Source of the DNA: JAJFUG01 sp964473155
Lineage (GTDB): Bacteria > Gemmatimonadota > Glassbacteria > GWA2-58-10
Assembly (NCBI GenBank): GCA_964473155.1
Contig: CAYYNT010000014.1
Coordinates: 5,346 to 69,345 of the forward strand
Reading direction: 5' to 3'
DNA: 64,000 nucleotides
Shown: positions 1 to 7,947 of the stretch, one piece after another
Numbering within the stretch: position 1 is the stretch's first letter
Layout of the letters: the number at the start of each line of letters is the position of its first letter
Position numbers and translations under genes: made by a program
Notes under the pieces: generated by a model
Database searches by the model: none
The model's input: the letters and a program-made list of their open reading frames with translations, nothing else
What the model was told of the DNA's origin: nothing

Positions 1-449
1 AACTGCGCCGCTACGGCTTGCGATTCGGGCTGCTTTTCATCGACATAGACCATTTCAAAAGCATCAACGACCGATACGGACATGACGCGGGAGACAAAGT
101 CCTCTGGAGCGTCTCGCGCTGCATGTCTTCGAATATCCGCGCCTCCGATATACTGGGACGCTGGGGCGGGGAGGAATTCATCGCTCTGATCCTCAACGTG
201 TCGCAGGAAAAACTGGCCCAGGTGGCGGAAAAAATACGCCAGCGTGTCGCGGATGATATTATCACCTCCAACGGCGACTCTCTCCGGGTGACTGTCTCGA
301 TCGGCGGGGTGCTGGCCGAGCCGTCGCCGGGAGCCGATATAGACCGGGAAAGGCTTACGCGCCGCGCGGATGAGCTGATGTACGAAAGCAAGAAAACCGG
401 CCGGAACAAGGTGATAATCGAGCGGTTTGGGTTTGATCCGAAAGGATAA
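1..449 (+). CDS. Diguanylate cyclase (GGDEF domain), 5' end outside window
   Basis: The open frame runs in from the left edge, so only the C-terminal catalytic part is seen. It would make cyclic di-GMP from two GTP. The metal/substrate strand FIDIDHFKSIND is followed by an intact active-site loop GGEEF. An RASD motif (RxxD) sits exactly five residues before that loop, which is the usual inhibitory I-site, so product inhibition is likely. The sensory N-terminus that would tell what signal it reads lies outside the window. The family call is firm. Confidence 0.93.
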   Translation, partial: LRRYGLRFGLLFIDIDHFKSINDRYGHDAGDKVLWSVSRCMSSNIRASDILGRWGGEEFIALILNVSQEKLAQVAEKIRQRVADDIITSNGDSLRVTVSIGGVLAEPSPGADIDRERLTRRADELMYESKKTGRNKVIIERFGFDPKG

Positions 450-549
450 CCAGCGGCTTTTGAAACATGCAGATTGATATTCGCTGACATTTCCGGGGGG
501 CGCGGTTATCCGTGCCCTTTATTTTTTTGTCTGTATCCCCCAAAAAACC

Positions 550-677
550 GGGGCCGTCCCAAAAGACCTTGCTTTTATTCTTTGTGAATCGTTGCAAAAT
601 CCAACGCGCGCAAAGAAATCATTCCTATAGAAATGACCGGCCGGTCACCCCTAAAAGGAAGGCTTATGGGACGTCCT
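550..677. repeat. MITE-like element, copy A
   Basis: A stretch of about 128 bp that by eye aligns with 5584-5712. It begins with a 16-base end almost identical to that of the other copy (one C/T change), shares the next ~30 bases at roughly three positions in four, and contains a 14-base perfect palindrome at 634-647 where the other copy has a 12-base palindrome. The right end (TGGGACGTCC) is a degraded version of the inverted terminal repeat. No coding capacity is visible. It lies between the GGDEF gene and the convergent DUF4321 gene. Confidence 0.6.
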
Positions 678-737
678 GACAAGTCGATTGACGCCGCATT
701 TCGAACCTCCCTCCACATCTGATCCGGAGGGCCGGTA

Positions 738-1010
738 TCAGATAAAGGACCGGAAAATGTAAAACGCGGCGAAAAGTCCCAGTACGCTCACCAGGTTTAT
801 TTTCAATACCAGCGGCCCCACGGTCAGCGCTATCAGAATCAGGTCGATCGAAACAGGCCCGAACTTTCCCACAACCGAGGTCAGGAAAAAGTCCTTCGCC
901 ACACCGTCCGGCATTATCGTGGACAGGAACTCACCCATGTAACCGCCCAGCAACATGCCTGTGATCAGGACGATACAGTATACGGCAAATTGCTTGCGCT
1001 GATGTTGCAA
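738..1010 (-). CDS. Small membrane protein, DUF4321-like
   Basis: A 90-residue protein with two hydrophobic segments, near residues 8-25 and 55-87, and the pattern GxLLGGYxGE ... D(L/I)xLI..GPxxKINLxSVLG typical of DUF4321 proteins. Function is unknown. I chose the TTG start because AGGAGG lies two bases upstream of it (about 5 bases from the core); the longer frame would overlap the Gx gene. It is the last gene of the minus-strand run that includes the polyprenyl synthase, ApbE, NusG-II and Gx genes, so it may belong to the same membrane redox or quinone function. Confidence 0.7.
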   Translation of the reverse strand: MQHQRKQFAVYCIVLITGMLLGGYMGEFLSTIMPDGVAKDFFLTSVVGKFGPVSIDLILIALTVGPLVLKINLVSVLGLFAAFYIFRSFI

Positions 1011-1041
1011 TTGATCCTCCTGGCCTGCGCCGTATAATCTT

Positions 1042-1662
1042 TCAGCTCCGCTCGACCCGCGCCGCGTTATCCTGACCGTTGTGCAACCGGCCGGAAGCCA
1101 GCAACGGTATCCGTCGGCAGAGATAGTACGAACATATGCCGGTGAAGCAGCCGAATACGAGACTGAAAACAACCACCAGCGGCCAGAGCAGGCCAACTAC
1201 TCCGCTGTCGGCCATGGCCGCTCCGACCAGAAGAAGTTGCGTGAAATTATGAGCCAGCGCCCCGGCCAGACTCACACCCACAAACCCGATCCAGGGCATC
1301 AGCCAAAGAGCCAGAGGCAGCATTACAAGGAATGACAGCATCCCGCCGCCGAAACTCAGCATGAAAAACGGCGTGAACAGCCCGCCCCGGAACACCCCGC
1401 TGATAATAAGACGCATCACATGCACGGCGAGGGCTTCGCGCCAGCCCGCAGAGATCAGCAGGCTCAGAGTGACAATGTTGGCCAGTCCCAGCTTGATCCA
1501 GGGCACCGGTTTCGGTATCAGAGCATCCAGCACGAACAGCACCAGCTCGAAAACGGTGGCCATGGCCACCAGGCTCAAGACCTCGGTGCGCCGTCTGACT
1601 CCCGGCAAGTCGCGCGCCGGATCGTAATAAACCGCCGCGGCGGCGTCCAGTGACTGCAACAT
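1042..1662 (-). CDS. Gx transporter family / heptaprenyl diphosphate synthase component I-like membrane protein
   Basis: A 206-residue protein with five or six hydrophobic segments and the family motifs KLGLANIVTL, RLIISGVFRGG and SLAGALAHNFTQLL. The family has been annotated both as component I of heptaprenyl diphosphate synthase and as a Gx transporter. The Listeria homologue is called EetB, an accessory part of flavin-based extracellular electron transfer. The ATG is preceded by a good Shine-Dalgarno (TAGGAGATAAG), and the gene begins eight bases after the stop of the NusG-II gene, so translation is probably coupled. Membrane location is clear; the substrate is not. Confidence 0.85.
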   Translation of the reverse strand: MLQSLDAAAAVYYDPARDLPGVRRRTEVLSLVAMATVFELVLFVLDALIPKPVPWIKLGLANIVTLSLLISAGWREALAVHVMRLIISGVFRGGLFTPFFMLSFGGGMLSFLVMLPLALWLMPWIGFVGVSLAGALAHNFTQLLLVGAAMADSGVVGLLWPLVVVFSLVFGCFTGICSYYLCRRIPLLASGRLHNGQDNAARVERS

Positions 1663-1670
1663 CTTATCTC

Positions 1671-2081
1671 CTAACGGCTGAGAGCGTCCATACCGGTTGC
1701 TGCGCCACCTGTGCCGTCCGCCCGTTCCAAACGGGCCAGCACGCGATTCGGCGCGCATACTATCGCCCCTCCAGCGCGCCGCACCCAGCCGGTCTTTTCA
1801 CAGATATGCGACGGGCAGTGTGAGTCCTCGAATTTAATCGCCCCGCCGGACACCACAACTGTAATATCGCCAAGAGCGCCCCGAACGCAGAGCGTGGTAT
1901 CGGCTCCCAGGCCCAGCCGGGCCACCTCGCGGTTATCGGCCTGGATAACCGCCACGAGCGGTCCGCTCTGAGAACCTGACAGACCGTGGCGGTAGAAGCC
2001 GGCAGAAAAAACCACGACAATCAGCACCAGTATCAGATCGAGGAAAGTGAACAGTGGCGGCAGCCTGAAAGATTCACGCAT
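1671..2081 (-). CDS. NusG domain II (NGN-II/EetA-like) membrane-anchored protein
   Basis: A 136-residue protein with one N-terminal membrane anchor (about residues 12-30) and an exported NusG-II domain. It has the conserved cysteines C89, C94 and C109 in CPSHIC and IVCAPN. Despite the name this is not the transcription factor NusG. The family accompanies Gx proteins and ApbE in many genomes and is called EetA in Listeria. Its neighbours here are exactly those partners: apbE ends 18 bases upstream and the Gx gene starts eight bases downstream. The biochemical role is unknown. Confidence 0.88.
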   Translation of the reverse strand: MRESFRLPPLFTFLDLILVLIVVVFSAGFYRHGLSGSQSGPLVAVIQADNREVARLGLGADTTLCVRGALGDITVVVSGGAIKFEDSHCPSHICEKTGWVRRAGGAIVCAPNRVLARLERADGTGGAATGMDALSR

Positions 2082-2099
2082 GGTTCCGCTCCACGCCGC

Positions 2100-3209
2100 T
2101 CAGGGCAGCGGCAGACCATCGAGGTCCGGATGCGGCAGATATTTCGAGAAACCGCTGGTGGCGCGCCAGAGCAGTTTCCCATCCTCGGTCCTGCCATTTT
2201 CGACATAGATCACCAGCCCCTCGCACTTTTCTTTCTCCAGCAGGGCAAGCCCTTTTTCCGGCCCCAGGATGAAAGCCGCCGTGGACATGGCATCCGCCTC
2301 CAGCCCTTTTTCCGTGACCACGGTGATCCCGACCACTCCGCCATTGGCCGGATAGCCGGTTCGGGGATCGAGAATATGATGGTACCGGCGTCCTTTGTCG
2401 ACAAAGAACCTCTCATAGTCGCCGGATGTGGCCACGGAAAGCCCCTCGTGCAGGGACAGCGCGCCGATATGGCTGTCCCTGCGGCGCGGATGCTGCACGC
2501 CCACGCGCCATGAAACCCCGTCCGAACCCACTCCCAGCACGCCGATCTCGCCGCCCAGATCGATCAGGGCATTCCTCACTCCGGCCTGGCGCAGCACCTC
2601 AACCGCCCTGTCGGCGGCATATCCCTTCACGATAGCGCCCAACTCAATGATACCGCACCGCGCTCCCAGGCTCACGCTCCGGCGGTCCGCCGAAAGCTCC
2701 ATATCGCGGCTGAGAGAGGTTGAGTCCAGACGGGACTTGATCTCAGACGAGTCCGGGGGATGATTGCGGCGGCGTTCCTCGCTGAATCCCCAGAGACGGC
2801 TTACATCGCCCAGCGCCGGCTCGAACGCCCCTCCGGTCAAATCCCTGGTGCGCAAGGCCGCCGCCAGGACCACAGACATATCCTCGCTCAACTCCACCGG
2901 CCCGGAGCCGCCCCGCGAAGCGTTCAACCGGCTGAGTTCGCTTTCCGGGTCATGCGGGTCGAACACCCGGTGCAGCCTGGCGATCTCGTCGCGGGCCAGA
3001 TCCGCCAGACGTTTGGCCTCTTCCTTGTCCTGAAGGCGGATTTTCACTGACAGAAGTGTGCCCATGGTAAAACTGTCAAACGACCATGTGCGCACCTCAG
3101 GCAGAGTTTGAGCGTCATCTCCCGAAGCAAGGTAGCGTATGCCGGCAATCAGTATTACCAACAGAACAGCGGCTACAATCCGGCCTTTCAATTTACCTGT
3201 CACGTTCAA
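2100..3209 (-). CDS. apbE: FAD:protein FMN transferase (ApbE)
   Basis: A protein of about 369 residues with an N-terminal signal anchor (residues 9-26). ApbE attaches FMN to Thr/Ser of exported redox proteins such as RnfG, NqrC or EET flavoproteins, using FAD. Visible family motifs are FTMGT (47-51), KGYAAD (195-200), DLGGE (217-221), SGDYERF (262-268), HHILDPRTGYP (277-287) and ADAMSTA (305-311, metal site). Its start overlaps the end of the polyprenyl synthase gene by 17 bases. The start is TTG, or possibly the GTG two codons on. No flavinylation target with the D-G-x-T-x-A/S-T motif is seen in the neighbouring genes. Confidence 0.95.
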   Translation of the reverse strand: MNVTGKLKGRIVAAVLLVILIAGIRYLASGDDAQTLPEVRTWSFDSFTMGTLLSVKIRLQDKEEAKRLADLARDEIARLHRVFDPHDPESELSRLNASRGGSGPVELSEDMSVVLAAALRTRDLTGGAFEPALGDVSRLWGFSEERRRNHPPDSSEIKSRLDSTSLSRDMELSADRRSVSLGARCGIIELGAIVKGYAADRAVEVLRQAGVRNALIDLGGEIGVLGVGSDGVSWRVGVQHPRRRDSHIGALSLHEGLSVATSGDYERFFVDKGRRYHHILDPRTGYPANGGVVGITVVTEKGLEADAMSTAAFILGPEKGLALLEKEKCEGLVIYVENGRTEDGKLLWRATSGFSKYLPHPDLDGLPLP

Positions 3210-4203
3210 CTATCAGTTCCACCAGTTCTCTGAGTTTTGCAGTCCTGCCGGCATCCTTAAATTCCCCGGTGACCTCGATGGCCTCGGCGGCCAGGTCCGA
3301 AATCCGGTCTATAGCGTATTCTATGCCGCCGTTATCGATAACCAGCGCCGCCACCCGCTCGGCATCCTCAAGGCTCAACATGTCCTGCCCGGCAAATATT
3401 CTTTCGATTTCAACGCGGGATACGGGGTCCATTACCTCCAGGGCATGGATAAGGGGCAGAGTCATTTTCTTTTCCCGCAAATCCAGACCTGTCGGCTTGC
3501 CGGTGTCTCCGGCATAGTCCGAGTAATCCAGAAGGTCATCCGTGATCTGGAAGATAGCTCCGAACAGGCTGCCGAAACGTTTCAACGGCTCCATATCCCG
3601 CCCGTCGCCCACGAGCGCAGCAACCGCGCACGTGGCGCTGAACAGGCTGGAGGTTTTCTCATGCATGAAATTGAAATAATCCTGTTCCGTCGCCGCGAGG
3701 TCGCCTTCCATCGACATTTGACGCATCTCGCCCAGGGCCAGGCAGCGGCAGGCGGCGCTCATCTCGGAGATCACGGCCGGCGAGGCCAGTCCGGCCAGAG
3801 CCTCGAATGCCTGGGCCAGAAGATAATCGCCGATAATTACACTGGTCTTGTGATTCCATTTCGAATTGAGAGTCTCTATACCGCGGCGGTGAGTGGAACT
3901 GTCTATCGAATCATCGTGCACCAGCGAGGCGGTGTGTATTATTTCAACCGCTGCGGCCAGTGAGATCAGAGTGGAATGATCACAGCGTTCGCGGTCAGCC
4001 ACCAGAAACATCAGCGTGGGGCGAATCATCTTGCCCGAGCGGCTGAACAGGTGGCCGATTGTCTGGTTGACCGGGGTGAAATCGGCTTGCAGTATCCCTT
4101 CTATCCGGCTTCTGACATCCTGAAGTTCCCCATCCAAAGGAGCCTGAAGTCTTTCCAGCGCATCAGTCCAGTTTTTCTTCAGGCCGAGCAAGTTCTCACC
4201 CAC
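3193..4203 (-). CDS. Long-chain polyprenyl diphosphate synthase
   Basis: A 336-residue trans-isoprenyl diphosphate synthase making the side chain of a quinone from IPP and an allylic primer. It has GKMIRP, the first aspartate-rich motif DDSID (residues 97-101), the second motif DDLLD (222-226) and the following GKPTG. The residues four and five places before the first motif are small (S, A), which fits long products (C35-C50). I prefer the GTG at 4203, with GGAGG seven bases upstream, over the longer frame from 4266, because a candidate promoter would place the transcript start near 4262. First gene of the ApbE/NusG-II/Gx/DUF4321 run. Confidence 0.92.
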   Translation of the reverse strand: MGENLLGLKKNWTDALERLQAPLDGELQDVRSRIEGILQADFTPVNQTIGHLFSRSGKMIRPTLMFLVADRERCDHSTLISLAAAVEIIHTASLVHDDSIDSSTHRRGIETLNSKWNHKTSVIIGDYLLAQAFEALAGLASPAVISEMSAACRCLALGEMRQMSMEGDLAATEQDYFNFMHEKTSSLFSATCAVAALVGDGRDMEPLKRFGSLFGAIFQITDDLLDYSDYAGDTGKPTGLDLREKKMTLPLIHALEVMDPVSRVEIERIFAGQDMLSLEDAERVAALVIDNGGIEYAIDRISDLAAEAIEVTGEFKDAGRTAKLRELVELIVERDR

Positions 4204-4271
4204 TCTTGCGCCTCCATCCTTGCCCGGAGAAGGGTTCTCATGTGCCGCCACAGCGATCAACTTCACGATTC

Positions 4272-4300
4272 AAGCTAACATCCGGTCGATTTAAAGTCAA
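4272..4300 (-). promoter_or_regulatory. Candidate promoter of the polyprenyl synthase-apbE cluster
   Basis: On the minus strand a TTGACT -35 box (4295-4300) is followed after exactly 17 bases by TAGCTT (4272-4277). The -35 is good and the -10 is weak. It would start transcription near 4262, just inside the longest reading frame, and so supports the shorter start at 4203. Confidence 0.4.
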
Positions 4301-4350
4301 TCAAATCTTGCTGTTACCCGATAACCGGGCCTTCCGCCGAGGGTTAATCA

Positions 4351-4379
4351 TTGACACATTCTCAGCCGTTGGATAAATT
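4351..4379 (+). promoter_or_regulatory. Candidate promoter of the FtsX-type permease gene
   Basis: A perfect TTGACA -35 box (4351-4356) is followed after 17 bases by TAAATT (4374-4379). It lies about 70 bases before the permease start and faces away from the divergent polyprenyl synthase promoter. Confidence 0.55.
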
Positions 4380-4448
4380 ATATGTTTATTTTTCTCTCGT
4401 GGCGCCTGCCGCGATCTCCTCGTGATTTCAAACTCCGGAAAAATTTTA

Positions 4449-5543
4449 ATGTTCCGTCTGGCAATCTCCAACCTGTTCCAGCGCAAGATGAGAAGCGCGA
4501 TCAGCGTGCTGGCCCTGGCCGTGGGCATCAGCCTGTTCATAGTCCTCTGGGGGCTGGTTAACGGCGTGTTGAACGAGTTCACCGAACGAATCCGCGGCAT
4601 CGGAGCCGACATCACGGTCATCCGCACTGGCAGCAACCCGCTGCTGTTCGGCTCGGGAGTGCTCCCCTACAAGCTTGGAGACCAGCTCTCCACCATCGAG
4701 GGAGTAAAGACAGTCAGCCCGGTGCTGATCTGGAAAGCCACGATCGGCAGCGCACCTTACAACATTTTCGGTATCGAGCCGCAGAAATTCAGCGACCTGG
4801 GCGGCCAGCTCGTGTTCCTTGAAGGACGGATGCTCCAGGCGCCGGACGAGATGTTCATCGACAGCCGGATCGCTGCGCTGGAGCGCCTTTCAGTGGGCGA
4901 CAGCCTGGAACTGCTCGGCCGTCATTTCAAAATTGTCGGGATCGTGCAACCGGGTGTGGGGACCCGTATTTTCCTGCCCTACCAGACCCTGGCCGAGCTT
5001 ACCAGCCAGCCGGACCGGGTCAGCCTTTTCTTTGTCACCGCGCGCTCTCCCGAGCTGGTGGAAAAGGTATCGGCGCAGATCATCCGCGACATCAAGGGCG
5101 TCGAGACCCAGTTCATGTCGAACATCGCCGCTTCAATGGGCAAGTATATCGAGGCGCTCAACCAGTTCATCCGCGCGATCAACTACACCGCCCTGGTGAT
5201 CAGCGCCCTGGTGATCCTGCTCTCGATGTACACCACGGTGGTCGAGCGCACTCGGGAGATAGGCATTCTGAAATCCCTGGGCGCTTCAAGGGGTTACATA
5301 CTCTCCACAATCATGACCGAGGCGCTCGTTCTCTCCCTGCTGGGCAGTCTGGCAGGAATAGCCCTGGCCGTGCTCAGCCGTAACGCCATCGAATGGAAGT
5401 TCCAGCTCATTACGGTGGAAATATCCGGCAGCCTGCTGATCAACAGCGTGGTTTTAGGCGTGCTGGTCGGCGCGTTGGGAGCGCTATACCCGGCGCTCTG
5501 GGCCTCGCGCCAGGACCCGATCAAGGCTCTGGTATACGAGTGA
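4449..5543 (+). CDS. ABC transporter permease, MacB/FtsX type
   Basis: A 364-residue permease. It starts MFRLAISNLFQRKMRS with one N-terminal membrane segment (about residues 15-38), then an extracytoplasmic MacB-like core domain, and three C-terminal membrane segments typical of FtsX. Such proteins pair with a LolD/MacB-type ATPase to export lipoproteins, peptides or lipids. The ATG was chosen over an upstream GTG because a GGA element lies about nine bases before it. No ATPase gene is next to it: the stop is followed at 40 bases by the MITE-like element and then by convergent yggT. It must therefore borrow an ATPase, or the operon has been broken. Confidence 0.88.
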   Translation: MFRLAISNLFQRKMRSAISVLALAVGISLFIVLWGLVNGVLNEFTERIRGIGADITVIRTGSNPLLFGSGVLPYKLGDQLSTIEGVKTVSPVLIWKATIGSAPYNIFGIEPQKFSDLGGQLVFLEGRMLQAPDEMFIDSRIAALERLSVGDSLELLGRHFKIVGIVQPGVGTRIFLPYQTLAELTSQPDRVSLFFVTARSPELVEKVSAQIIRDIKGVETQFMSNIAASMGKYIEALNQFIRAINYTALVISALVILLSMYTTVVERTREIGILKSLGASRGYILSTIMTEALVLSLLGSLAGIALAVLSRNAIEWKFQLITVEISGSLLINSVVLGVLVGALGALYPALWASRQDPIKALVYE

Positions 5544-5583
5544 CGCCGCCGTCGCTTCAATTTGCCGGTAATTAGTTAAAAAT

Positions 5584-5712
5584 GGGGCTGTCCCAAAAGT
5601 TCCCGATTTTACTCTATGCAAATTGTTGCTATATATAACCAATTGAAATAATAGCAGTTCCGTAGAGGTACGGCGCGCCGTGCCCCACATTTGAGATTTT
5701 TGGGACAGCCCC
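5584..5712. repeat. MITE-like element, copy B, with 15-bp perfect terminal inverted repeats
   Basis: A 129-bp element bounded by a perfect 15-bp inverted repeat, GGGGCTGTCCCAAAA at 5584-5598 and its complement at 5698-5712. A 12-base perfect palindrome, ACGGCGCGCCGT, lies at 5670-5681. It has no coding capacity and is AT-rich between the ends. It fits the description of a miniature inverted-repeat transposable element or a tip-to-tip insertion-sequence remnant. It sits 40 bases downstream of the permease stop, where it may also act as a terminator. A related copy is at 550-677. Confidence 0.72.
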
Positions 5713-5773
5713 CTATATCTTTTAAGGCTTTTGTGTTGATCTCAGGCAGTTAGTTCTTTCCGCAAACTCCGGC

Positions 5774-6034
5774 CTACATCCCCGTCATCAGCCGCACCAG
5801 GACAGAGCGCAGAAGGTTCAGCACCAGGAAGGCCACGATCGGAGAAAAATCAATGCCGCCGATAGAAGGGATTATCGCGCGGAAAGGCTCCAGGAAAGGA
5901 TCAGTTAAGCGCAGAAGAAGCCGCACCCAGGGGTTGTAGTAGTTGACCCGGAACCAGGAAAGCGCCACCCGAACAAGCAGAAGATAGCCATAGGCAGTCA
6001 AAAGAGTGTTGACCAACGGAATTAATTTGAGCAT
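5774..6034 (-). CDS. yggT: YggT family membrane protein
   Basis: An 86-residue protein with two membrane segments and the YggT core: YGYLLLVRVALSWF, NPWVRLLLRLTDPFLEPFR and DFSPIVAFLVLNLLR. YggT proteins are small inner-membrane proteins linked to osmotic tolerance and to cell-division or Sec-related gene neighbourhoods, but their molecular role is not settled. GGGGGAG lies about six bases before the ATG. It stands alone here, convergent with the FtsX-type permease. Confidence 0.9.
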   Translation of the reverse strand: MLKLIPLVNTLLTAYGYLLLVRVALSWFRVNYYNPWVRLLLRLTDPFLEPFRAIIPSIGGIDFSPIVAFLVLNLLRSVLVRLMTGM

Positions 6035-6174
6035 ACAGTTCTCCCCCAGTCCGGTTTATCTTCAAGTCTCAGCTCAATTCACCGATAATATATATACGCC
6101 TGCATAATCCCGGCAGGCATGAACAGAAAGCGGCATGGAATGCCGCGGGCACTTATATCATCATGGAGGATGAT

Positions 6175-6414
6175 ATGATCCGCAAAAATTTCCTCTTTGT
6201 CCGTCCCAAGGCGGTGCAACCCGCCGGACGGCCTGGCGCGGACCTGATAACTCCGCTGCCTCCAATCCCCAACGGCCAGCCATCTGAACGCCAGGAACCG
6301 GTGGAAATCCGCACCCCGCTGGTCGAAGAGCAGGAAACAACGCGCCATCTGGGCGGAAAGCGCCGCCGTCTGTCCCTGGGCGACCTGGGCAAAGCGGCCG
6401 GGTTCCTTCTCTGA
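6175..6414 (+). CDS. Small hypothetical protein
   Basis: A 79-residue, proline- and arginine-rich protein beginning MIRKNFLFVRPK, with a basic patch GGKRRRLSLGDLGKAAGF near the C-terminus. No membrane segment or known motif is visible. The case for a real gene is the strong GGAGGA just before the ATG and its place in a gap between yggT and the flavodiiron gene. An in-frame ATG four codons earlier is possible. I do not recognise a family and cannot assign a function. Confidence 0.45.
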   Translation: MIRKNFLFVRPKAVQPAGRPGADLITPLPPIPNGQPSERQEPVEIRTPLVEEQETTRHLGGKRRRLSLGDLGKAAGFLL

Positions 6415-6762
6415 GTCCGGCCCGTCTATCCCTTCAGAGCAAGCCGGGCGCTATCAGCCATAAATCAAACATGGCTCTGAATATTGTGACCGACTGATAA
6501 CTATAGTCAGGCAATGGTTATCAGTCTGCGCGCCTCCAGATTCATGGTTATGACGACAGCGGAGCAAGAAGTCCTGATGCCTGCCACTTGTGAATCGGAA
6601 TACATTATCAGAGATATAAAGCGGAAAACTCAAGAGGCAGGATTCTGTCCACCCCTGGAACTGTGAACAGAAAAAACAGTTGCTTTAAACAAAATATGCT
6701 TGTTACTTTTCAACGTCAACTTTCCAATATCTCCTGACGTTATACACCAAAAGGAATCTGAC
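6415..6762. other. Intergenic region upstream of the flavodiiron gene
   Basis: These 348 bases hold no convincing gene. One perfect inverted repeat stands out: GACTGATAAC at 6492-6501 and GTTATCAGTC at 6517-6526, a 10-bp stem with a 15-base loop and no T-run. It could be an operator or RNA hairpin. The 3' part is AT-rich and probably contains the promoter of the flavodiiron gene, but no clear boxes are seen. Confidence 0.5.
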
Positions 6763-7947
6763 ATGCGCGCGAGAGAGATTAAACCTGGAATAGAAGCCAT
6801 CTGCTGCCCCCACTGGGAACGGCGGCTTTTTGATTCGCTGATTCCGCTGCCGGACGGAACAAGTTACAATGCCTATCTGGTCCGCGGCCAACAGGCAACC
6901 GCGCTGATCGACACTGCCGATCCCGCTTTGCAGAAAGAGTTGCTGGAGCAGTTGGGTTCGGTGGGTCAGATAGATTATGTGATTTCACAGCATTCGGAGC
7001 AGGATCATTCCGGCGCCCTTCCGGTTGTGCTCGACCGTTTCCCTTCCGCAAAACTGCTTTGCAGCGAAAAAGCCCGCGATATGCTGATAAGCCATCTGGT
7101 CATTCCCGCGGAGCGTATACAGGTTGTGGCTGACGGCGAACAGGTTCCGCTCGGCGGAAAAACCCTTCAGTTTGTCTATACGCCGTGGGTCCACTGGCCG
7201 GAAACCATGTGCACCTATGTGCCCGAGGACAAATGCCTGTTTTCCTGCGACTTTTTCGGCTCGCATCTGGCGACGACGGACCTGTTCGTAACTGATCCGG
7301 CAAAGGTTTATGAAGCCGCCAAACGCTATTATGCGGAAATCATGATGCCGTTCCGAAGGATCATCACCATCAATCTGGACAAGCTCTCCGGACTTGATTT
7401 CGATATGATTGCGCCAAGTCACGGACCGGTTTATGACAAACCGGATTTCATTCTCGATGCTTACCGCGACTGGGTATCGCCAAACATGAAGAATGAAGTG
7501 GTTCTGCCCTACATCAGCATGCATGGCTCGACGGAAATGATGGCCAAATATCTGATTTCAGCGCTGGACGCCAAAGGCGTCTCCGTACAGCCGTTTGATC
7601 TGGCGGTGACGGACATCGGCAAACTGGCCATCGCGCTGGTCGATGCCGCCACGCTGATAGTCGGCGGCCCGACAGTCCATGTCGCCTCCCATCCGGCGAT
7701 CCATTACGCCGCTCATCTCGCCAACGTGCTGAAACCCAAACTCAAATACGCCGCCATTTTCGGGTCGTACGGCTGGGGCAGCAAAGCGGTCGAGCAAATC
7801 GCCGGGTTGATCCCGAACCTTAAAGTTGAAGTGCTCGCAACTATAATGCAGAAAGGGCTGCCGGACGCGACAACTTACGCGCAACTCGACGAACTCGCGG
7901 CGGCGGTGGCCAAGAAACATGCTGAAAACCCGAATGTGCTTACATAA
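6763..7947 (+). CDS. Flavodiiron protein (FprA/ROO type), oxygen or NO reductase
   Basis: A 394-residue protein with an N-terminal metallo-beta-lactamase-like diiron domain and a C-terminal flavodoxin domain (about residues 245-394). It reduces O2 to water or NO to N2O in the cytoplasm of anaerobes. All diiron ligands are present: H77, E79, D81 and H82 in HSEQDH, then H144 (VHWPETM), D163 (CDFFGSH) and H220 (APSHGP). The FMN phosphate loop is at SMHGSTEMM (252-260). There is no fused rubredoxin, so an outside electron donor is needed and none is encoded nearby. The ATG at 6763, with AAAAGGA about eight bases upstream, is preferred to the longer frame. It is isolated, with a more A/T-tolerant codon use than its neighbours, and may be acquired. 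Confidence 0.95.
   Translation: MRAREIKPGIEAICCPHWERRLFDSLIPLPDGTSYNAYLVRGQQATALIDTADPALQKELLEQLGSVGQIDYVISQHSEQDHSGALPVVLDRFPSAKLLCSEKARDMLISHLVIPAERIQVVADGEQVPLGGKTLQFVYTPWVHWPETMCTYVPEDKCLFSCDFFGSHLATTDLFVTDPAKVYEAAKRYYAEIMMPFRRIITINLDKLSGLDFDMIAPSHGPVYDKPDFILDAYRDWVSPNMKNEVVLPYISMHGSTEMMAKYLISALDAKGVSVQPFDLAVTDIGKLAIALVDAATLIVGGPTVHVASHPAIHYAAHLANVLKPKLKYAAIFGSYGWGSKAVEQIAGLIPNLKVEVLATIMQKGLPDATTYAQLDELAAAVAKKHAENPNVLT

Noticed and set aside
4204..4266. Longer N-terminus for the polyprenyl synthase from GTG 4266
   Set aside because: No ribosome site, low family resemblance of those residues, and a candidate promoter would start inside it.
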